10,457 bases of DNA from NCBI GenBank assembly GCA_043780595.1, contig JAYWCL010000038.1:1-10457 (forward strand), in the 5' to 3' direction. Each line of letters begins with the position of its first letter. Position 1 is the first letter of the stretch. The translations under genes and the position numbers were made by a program. The DNA comes from Limnoglobus sp043780595 (lineage in GTDB: Bacteria > Planctomycetota > Planctomycetia > Gemmatales > Gemmataceae). Positions 6,644 through 10,457 of this stretch are shown here, piece after piece. The notes beneath the pieces were generated by a model. That model worked only from the letters and a program-made list of their open reading frames with translations. It was not told the origin of the DNA and made no database searches.

Positions 6644-6673
6644 ATTATATCAGGAGACGTCCTGACAGGTCCA
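6644..6673 (-). promoter_or_regulatory. Predicted promoter of the TIGR03067-Rpn-PLD operon
   Basis: A perfect TATAAT lies at 6649-6644 on the minus strand. The best -35 match is TGGACC (6673-6668) at 18-bp spacing, four of six bases of TTGACA. Transcription would begin close to the ribosome site, giving a very short leader. This is a sequence match only. Confidence 0.4.
6650..6665. promoter_or_regulatory. Inverted repeat in the promoter spacer, candidate operator
   Basis: TCAGGA (6650-6655) and TCCTGA (6660-6665) are perfect inverted copies 4 bp apart and fill nearly the whole gap between the predicted -35 and -10 boxes. An overlapping CCTG-A-CAGG (6661-6669) extends the symmetry. A dimeric repressor bound here would block the polymerase, but no regulator gene lies beside it. 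Confidence 0.35.
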
Positions 6674-6731
6674 TGTTGGGTTACCAAATCGTCTCTCAAG
6701 AAATATACGCGATTTCGGCACGTAATACACG

Positions 6732-6803
6732 TCACTTCATCGGTACGGCGGACTGCACTTTGGCCCAGAATCGTTCCCACACCGTGCGTTCTTCGATGGG
6801 CAT
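6732..6803 (-). pseudogene. Possible 5' remnant of an HNH endonuclease gene
   Basis: A 23-codon frame beginning ATG at 6803 and ending TGA at 6732-6734. It encodes MPIEERTVWERFWAKVQ plus six more residues. The ERFWAKVQ run resembles the (R)FWAKV opening that I recall from many small phage and mobile-element HNH endonucleases. After it, the next frame reads RRTDEVTCITCRNR, loosely like the (T)DECWxWTG(x)RN part of such proteins, which would fit a frameshifted relic. Codon choice suits the neighbours. The piece is very short and the match is from memory, so it could equally be an unrelated small peptide or chance. Confidence 0.25.
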
Positions 6804-6869
6804 GTGCTACTCTTCGCGTGGCCGCACATTTATCAAGCAGTCTGCGAATTATGACAACTCGAGACACTC

Positions 6870-6890
6870 CCACCGGGACAAGCCCGGTGG
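6870..6890. repeat. Perfect 8-bp hairpin, REP-like
   Basis: CCACCGGG (6870-6877) pairs with CCCGGTGG (6883-6890) over the 5-nt loop ACAAG. It sits alone between divergent genes, about 125 bp before the 7015 start, so it is not placed as a terminator for either gene. Its compact, GC-rich form is typical of interspersed palindromic repeats; only one copy is in this window. Confidence 0.5.
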
Positions 6891-7014
6891 CTCGTAGCCC
6901 CCGCATTGCCGACTTTATCTATTTTCGCAATTACTTTTACCATTTGCGCCACGCAGTCCGTACAATCGTTGCCGTACGCCCAATCGTGCATCCTTTGATT
7001 TCTGGAGCTGCATT

Positions 7015-9720
7015 ATGACGAAACCTTTCCCGAAAAAGTCTGCGACGTTTCGCCCGCGTTTGGTCACTCTCGAAGATCGCACGACGCCGACGGCGGCGTT
7101 CGCGCTCACGGCAACCAGCCTAATTGGCTTCGATACCGCCACGCCGGACGTGCAAACCACGACGGCGATCACCGGTGTGGTCGCGGGCGATAGCCTCGTC
7201 GGCATCGACTATCGCCCGCAGAACGGTGCGCTGTACGGCCTCGGGTTAAACAGCGCCGCGAACTCGCTGCAACTGTACGGCATCAGCGGTCGCACCGGTA
7301 CGGCGACGCCGATCGGGACCAGTTTCGCGCTGTCCGATGCGACGGGAACCCTCATCACGATCGCGGCGGGCACGAACTTCGGCCTCGACTTCAACCCCGT
7401 CGTCGATCGGCTGCGGGTCGTCACCGATAGCGGTTTGAACTTCCGCGTGAACCCGAACAATGGCTTGCCGAACGACACCGATAACTCGGTGGCGGGCAAT
7501 CAACCCGATTCGAAGATCAGCGGTAGCACGACGGTCGTCGATGCGGCGGCGTACACGAACAACGCGCCGAACGCGACCTTCACGACGCTGTACGCCCTCG
7601 ACGCCACGACGGATAAATTGTCCATTCAGAATCCGCCGAACAACGGCACGCAAACGCTGCCACTCGCCATCACGCTGGCCGGCTCGCCACTGAATTTCTC
7701 CGCCGTCAACGGCTTCGATATCGGCACCGGTGTCGATGCCACCGCCTCGAATGCGGCCGTCGTTTCGGGCAAAGGCCTCGCGATTCTCTCCGTCGGCGGC
7801 GCGACGTCGCTGTTCACCATCGATCTCGTAACGGGCGTGGCCACAAAGGCCGGTACGACGGGCTTCGCGTCGCCGGTTCTCGGCCTCGCGGTGAACCCGC
7901 TCGATCGGGTCGGTACGCCACTGATCGGCGTGGCCGGTGCGAACCTGCTTCGCTTCAATTCCAACACGCCGAACACCACGACGAGCGCGGCAATCACCGG
8001 GTTGGCTGCGACCGAAACCGTCGTCGGCTTAGATATCCGCCCCGCCACCGGCCAATACTTCGTGCTCGTTCTCGATAGCACGACGAAGGCCGTACGCCTC
8101 GCGAATATCGACCCGCAAAGTGGTGCCACAACGCCCGTCGGCGTCGGCACCATCAGCCTCGTCGATGGAGCCGGATCGGCGATCACCTTCGGTAGCAACA
8201 CCAGTTTCGGCATCGACTTCAACCCGACCGTCGACCGCCTACGCGTCGTCACCAGCACGGGCTTTAACTTCCGCATCAACCCGAACAACGGGGCCGCCGT
8301 CGACGGCGATTTCGGCGGAGCGGCAGGCAGCGTGATGGATGTGAACCCCGATAAGTCGGCGAATGGTGGCTCCACGACCGTCGATGGCACGGCGTACACG
8401 AACAGCTTCGCCGGAACGAAGTTCACGACGCAGTACACGATCGACAGCACGACGGGCAAACTGTTCATTCAGACGCTGCCGAACAGCGGAACGCAGACCG
8501 TCGGTACGACGATCACCGTGGCCGGCGTGCCGCTGATCTTCACCGCCGTCAACGGCTTCGACATCCCGGCGAGCGTGCAAGCGAAAGCCTCGAACACCGC
8601 CGTGAACGGCTCGGGTTTTGCCGCGCTGACGAGCGGCGGAACGACCTCGCTGTATTCGATCAACTTGGCGTCGGGTGCGGCGACGAAACTCGGGCCGATC
8701 GGCACGGGCACGATCGCTCTCAGCGGATTGAGCGCATCGGATGCCATCACGCCCACCTCACCGGCAGGCGAGTACGCCGTCGGTAGTGAAACCGGCGTGG
8801 CCACGGTTCGCGTTTACAATTCGGACAGCAGCGTGAAGTTTGAAGCCATGCCATTCGGCACAACCTTCGCCGGTGGCATTCGCGTGGCTTTGGCCGACTT
8901 CAACGGCGATGGCGTCAACGATGTCGCCGTCGGCACCGGCCCTGGCACGATCACCGATGTGCGAATTCTCGATGGGACGACGCAAGCCGAACTGTTCCGC
9001 GTGCAACCGTTCGAGGCGGCGTTCAAGGGCGGCATTTACCTGGCGGCGGGCGATGTCACCGGTGACGGCGTTGCCGAATTGCTCGTCACGCCGGATCAAG
9101 GCGGCGGCCCGCGCGTGCGGATCTTCAACGGCGTCGGCTTTGCAGTTGCCGCCGATTTCTTCGGCATCAACGACGTGAATTTCCGTGGCGGTGCCCGCGC
9201 AGCCGTCGGCGATGTCAACGGCGATGGCATCGGCGATGTCGTGGTCGCAGCGGGGTTCGGCGGCGGCCCGCGCGTGGCGACTTACGACGGCAAGACGATC
9301 GGCAGTAGCTCGCCGACCACACTGTTCAACGATTTCTTCGTCTTCGAGCAAACGCTGCGGAACGGCGTGTTCATCGCTGCCGGCGACATCAACGGCGATG
9401 GTAAGGCCGACATCATCGCGGGCGGCGGCCCCGGTGGCGGCCCGCGCGTGCTTGCGTTGTCCGGTGCCGACCTCGTCGCATCGAACACGCAAACGACCGT
9501 GGCCAACTTCTTCGCGGGCGATGCCGCCAGCCGCGGTGGCGTGCGAGTCGTGGCCAAGAACCTCGACGGCGATGCGAAGTCCGATCTGATCGTCGGGGCC
9601 GGTACCGGCAGCGGCAGCCGCGTTCGCGGTTACCTGGGCACCAACCTCGGCAACGCAAACCCCGCCGAGTTCTTCTCGCTCGACACGATCGCCAGTTCGA
9701 GCGGCGTTTACGTCGGGTAA
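7015..9720 (+). CDS. Exported protein with two DUF4394 domains and FG-GAP repeats
   Basis: A 901-residue protein. The N-terminus has lysines and arginines and then RPRLVTLEDRTTPTA, the planctomycete extracellular motif (Planc_extracel type) carried by many of their large surface proteins. Two DUF4394 domains follow, about residues 31-250 and 255-575. The motif FGLDFNPVVDRLRVVT (from residue 122) recurs as FGIDFNPTVDRLRVVT 276 residues later, as do NPNNG and VNGFDI. From about 590 to the end there are five FG-GAP/VCBS-like repeats with calcium-loop cores near residues 628, 679, 732, 790 and 849 (DFNGDGVND, DVTGDGVAE, DVNGDGIGD, DINGDGKAD, NLDGDAKSD), several followed by GGGPRV. The last core is degenerate. 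Both parts are beta-propeller-like folds, suggesting surface adhesion or ligand display; no catalytic motif is seen. The end at GVYVG looks natural. GGAG lies 7 bp before the ATG. Confidence 0.85.
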   Translation: MTKPFPKKSATFRPRLVTLEDRTTPTAAFALTATSLIGFDTATPDVQTTTAITGVVAGDSLVGIDYRPQNGALYGLGLNSAANSLQLYGISGRTGTATPIGTSFALSDATGTLITIAAGTNFGLDFNPVVDRLRVVTDSGLNFRVNPNNGLPNDTDNSVAGNQPDSKISGSTTVVDAAAYTNNAPNATFTTLYALDATTDKLSIQNPPNNGTQTLPLAITLAGSPLNFSAVNGFDIGTGVDATASNAAVVSGKGLAILSVGGATSLFTIDLVTGVATKAGTTGFASPVLGLAVNPLDRVGTPLIGVAGANLLRFNSNTPNTTTSAAITGLAATETVVGLDIRPATGQYFVLVLDSTTKAVRLANIDPQSGATTPVGVGTISLVDGAGSAITFGSNTSFGIDFNPTVDRLRVVTSTGFNFRINPNNGAAVDGDFGGAAGSVMDVNPDKSANGGSTTVDGTAYTNSFAGTKFTTQYTIDSTTGKLFIQTLPNSGTQTVGTTITVAGVPLIFTAVNGFDIPASVQAKASNTAVNGSGFAALTSGGTTSLYSINLASGAATKLGPIGTGTIALSGLSASDAITPTSPAGEYAVGSETGVATVRVYNSDSSVKFEAMPFGTTFAGGIRVALADFNGDGVNDVAVGTGPGTITDVRILDGTTQAELFRVQPFEAAFKGGIYLAAGDVTGDGVAELLVTPDQGGGPRVRIFNGVGFAVAADFFGINDVNFRGGARAAVGDVNGDGIGDVVVAAGFGGGPRVATYDGKTIGSSSPTTLFNDFFVFEQTLRNGVFIAAGDINGDGKADIIAGGGPGGGPRVLALSGADLVASNTQTTVANFFAGDAASRGGVRVVAKNLDGDAKSDLIVGAGTGSGSRVRGYLGTNLGNANPAEFFSLDTIASSSGVYVG

Positions 9721-9739
9721 GATCGTTTAGAAGTGAAGC

Positions 9740-9786
9740 GACACGCGCACCCCCGGCCCAAAAACCGGGGGTGCTTCGCACGTGTC
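9740..9786 (+). terminator. Strong hairpin terminator after the DUF4394/FG-GAP gene
   Basis: A perfect 10-bp GC-rich stem pairs 9747-9756 (GCACCCCCGG) with 9765-9774 over the loop CCCAAAAA, 26 bp after the stop codon. GACACG (9740-9745) can pair with CGTGTC (9781-9786) to lengthen it. There is no run of T after the stem, so it is not a textbook intrinsic terminator, but position and strength support an end-of-transcript role. Confidence 0.6.
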
Positions 9787-9880
9787 AATTGTTAGCGATT
9801 GGGATTTCAATTTGTTCAAGATGGTATGTGCGTTTTCGCAGTCCGTGTGTTGCATCATCTGGGATCAGAACTTCTTCCAC

Positions 9881-10095
9881 GTAACCGTTCACGGGGTGAT
9901 CCGTTCAGGTATCGAACGTCTGGTTTTGTAGGTCGGGCCGGATGCTTTGGGAAGCCCGACAGTGAATGATCGCGGTGATTCCAAACTCGAAGGTGTTGTC
10001 GTTACCGTTCCGTCGGGCCTCATCGCAAGGCCTCTTCGGCCACGACCTACGGTGTCTGGAACGTTGAAAATGCAATCTGCTCCGTGAACGGTTAC
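9881..10095. repeat. Nested inverted-repeat element of about 215 bp
   Basis: GTAACCGTTCACGG (9881-9894) has a perfect 14-bp inverted copy at 10082-10095. Further in, GTAGGTCG (9928-9935) pairs with CGACCTAC (10043-10050), and GCCCGAC (9954-9960) with GTCGGGC (10012-10018). The arms are collinear, with gaps of similar size on both sides, so the whole piece can fold back on itself. GTCGGGC (9932-9938) offers a competing local pairing with 9954-9960. A related GTTACCGTTC lies at 10001-10010. This could be a foldback element, a structured RNA, or a remnant of mobile DNA. Confidence 0.5.
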
Positions 10096-10147
10096 CAATG
10101 AAAATGTGCGTGTGACGGCAGTGGAACCGGTCGTCGAGGTGAGTACT

Positions 10148-10177
10148 ACCACAGCACCTAAGAAAGTGTGCTGTGGT
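10148..10177. repeat. Perfect 10-bp inverted repeat
   Basis: ACCACAGCAC (10148-10157) and GTGCTGTGGT (10168-10177) pair perfectly over a 10-nt loop. It lies about 60 bp left of the presumed insertion-sequence edge and inside the possible decayed frame. It may be a terminator or part of the same structured region as 9881-10095; no T-tract follows on either strand. Confidence 0.5.
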
Positions 10178-10231
10178 GGCCGCAAAAGTTTGCCTGCCCC
10201 GTGGCTGACTCACTGAGTTTTGGTGATGTTA

Positions 10232-10457
10232 AGCCTTAGTGACTGTCCCATATGTAGGTTTATGCCGCTGTTCGGTATTGGAACTCGGTCGTTTCGTTTT
10301 TCGGTTCGAGTCGGTTGAGCATCAGGTGGATCATGGCTAACTTTATAAACGCCTCCGACGACACGACACTCTTCTCCCGGTCTTTGGTCAGCCGACGACA
10401 CTGGCCCAGCCAGGCGAACGTCCGCTCCACCATCCACCGGATCGGCAGCTTCACCCA
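10232..10457 (-). mobile_element. Right portion of an IS5-family insertion sequence
   Basis: The transposase end implies an element entering from the right. The edge is probably just before GTGACTGTCCCATATG at about 10239-10254, since IS5-type elements usually leave only a few tens of bases after the stop codon. The TTAG at 10236-10239 fits the YTAR target preference of the IS5 group. The terminal repeat and target duplication cannot be confirmed without the other end. Confidence 0.45.
10260..10457 (-). CDS. IS5-family transposase, C-terminal part (cut by window edge)
   Basis: The last 65 codons of a minus-strand gene whose start lies beyond the right edge; the frame is open through 10457. 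The segment IRWMVERTFAWLGQCRRL followed by SSEAFIKLAMIHLMLNRL is characteristic of the C-terminal end of IS5-type DDE transposases; the Glu of VERTFAWL is the third acidic catalytic residue. The two Asp residues are outside the window, so integrity cannot be judged. The stop (TAA, 10260-10262) and the C-terminal tail look complete. Confidence 0.85.
   Translation of the reverse strand, partial: WVKLPIRWMVERTFAWLGQCRRLTKDREKSVVSSEAFIKLAMIHLMLNRLEPKNETTEFQYRTAA

Larger units (their letters stand above)
6643..7014. other. Gene-free stretch between the divergent units at 6630 and 7015
   Basis: About 370 bp with no full gene. It holds the predicted minus-strand promoter (6644-6673), a short minus-strand frame resembling an HNH endonuclease start (6732-6803), a perfect hairpin (6870-6890) and the leader of the 7015 gene. 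For that gene TACAAT (6961-6966) is a possible -10 box without a good -35, and GGAG (7004-7007) is its ribosome site. Confidence 0.6.
9782..10216 (+). pseudogene. Possible decayed gene, one frame broken by two stops
   Basis: One plus-strand frame runs from a GTG at 9782 to TGA at 10214-10216 with only two internal stops (TAG 9929-9931, TGA 10085-10087) in about 145 codons. The last segment is rich in G-starting codons, a coding-like bias, and ends VVEVSTTTAPKKVCCGG followed by a basic and Pro-rich tail. No family is recognised. Frames on the other strand are also fairly open here (9889-10185, 9905-10213) but show no recognisable protein. Strong inverted repeats in the same stretch argue that it may instead be non-coding. 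Confidence 0.2.

Noticed and set aside
5575..6897. Long plus-strand open frame of 440 codons
   Set aside because: It runs antisense to the Rpn-type and TIGR03067 genes, has shadow composition rich in Arg, Gln and His, and shows no domain.
6631..6906. N-terminal extension of the TIGR03067-type protein to 6906
   Set aside because: It would bury the signal peptide and cross the predicted promoter, and a good ribosome site supports the start at 6630.
7626..8468. Minus-strand open frame of 280 codons
   Set aside because: It is antisense to the DUF4394 gene and arises from its repetitive Gly, Thr and Ala codons.
1..10457. tRNA, rRNA, known riboswitch or complete defence system
   Set aside because: Nothing resembling a cloverleaf, a known riboswitch core or a full recognised defence gene set was seen by eye. 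A covariance-model scan was not possible here.

Overview
The window reads as chromosomal DNA from a planctomycete, most likely the Gemmata lineage (Gemmataceae). The evidence is a set of lineage-typical genes: a 901-residue exported protein opening with the planctomycete 'LEDRTTP' motif and ending in FG-GAP repeats; a TIGR03067-type small secreted protein; an ECF sigma factor followed by an anti-sigma factor whose C-terminal half resembles the H-X9-DG processing-associated domain; and an Rpn-type PD-(D/E)XK protein with a GIQT-like linker. This assignment is from recognition of families, not from a search.

Layout, left to right. (1) 159-665 (-): a zinc-ribbon plus two-CBS-domain protein, with a hairpin downstream at 44-78. 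(2) 856-2927 (+): a secreted Asn/Tyr/Pro/Trp-rich protein and a GT87/DUF2029 membrane glycosyltransferase joined by an ATGA overlap, behind a perfect TATAAT box. (3) 2880-4356 (-): the ECF sigma/anti-sigma pair, whose last gene overlaps the glycosyltransferase tail to tail by 48 bp; a TGAACC-N16-CGTA sequence upstream looks like an ECF-type, possibly autoregulated, promoter. (4) 4562-6630 (-): a three-gene probable operon (TIGR03067 protein, then Rpn-type nuclease-fold protein, then single-HKD phospholipase D-like protein) with gaps of 21 and 14 bp; an inverted repeat sits in the spacer of its predicted promoter. (5) 6643-7014: a gene-free stretch with a possible HNH endonuclease remnant, a perfect 8-bp hairpin and the leader of the next gene. 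(6) 7015-9720 (+): the large exported protein with two tandem DUF4394 domains and five FG-GAP-like repeats, closed by a strong hairpin. (7) 9721-10457: an accessory-looking end with nested inverted repeats, a broken reading frame and the C-terminus of an IS5-family transposase running off the edge.

Functionally, region 2 suggests export of a low-complexity surface protein together with a lipid-linked-sugar-dependent glycosyltransferase. Region 3 is a signal-responsive transcription switch, and region 4 pairs two nuclease-superfamily folds. I do not see a complete defence island, a CRISPR array, tRNA or rRNA. The points most worth a second look are the Rpn-PLD pair, the ECF-type promoter, and the structured, decayed stretch at 9780-10240. 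None of these is demonstrated to be a new system.
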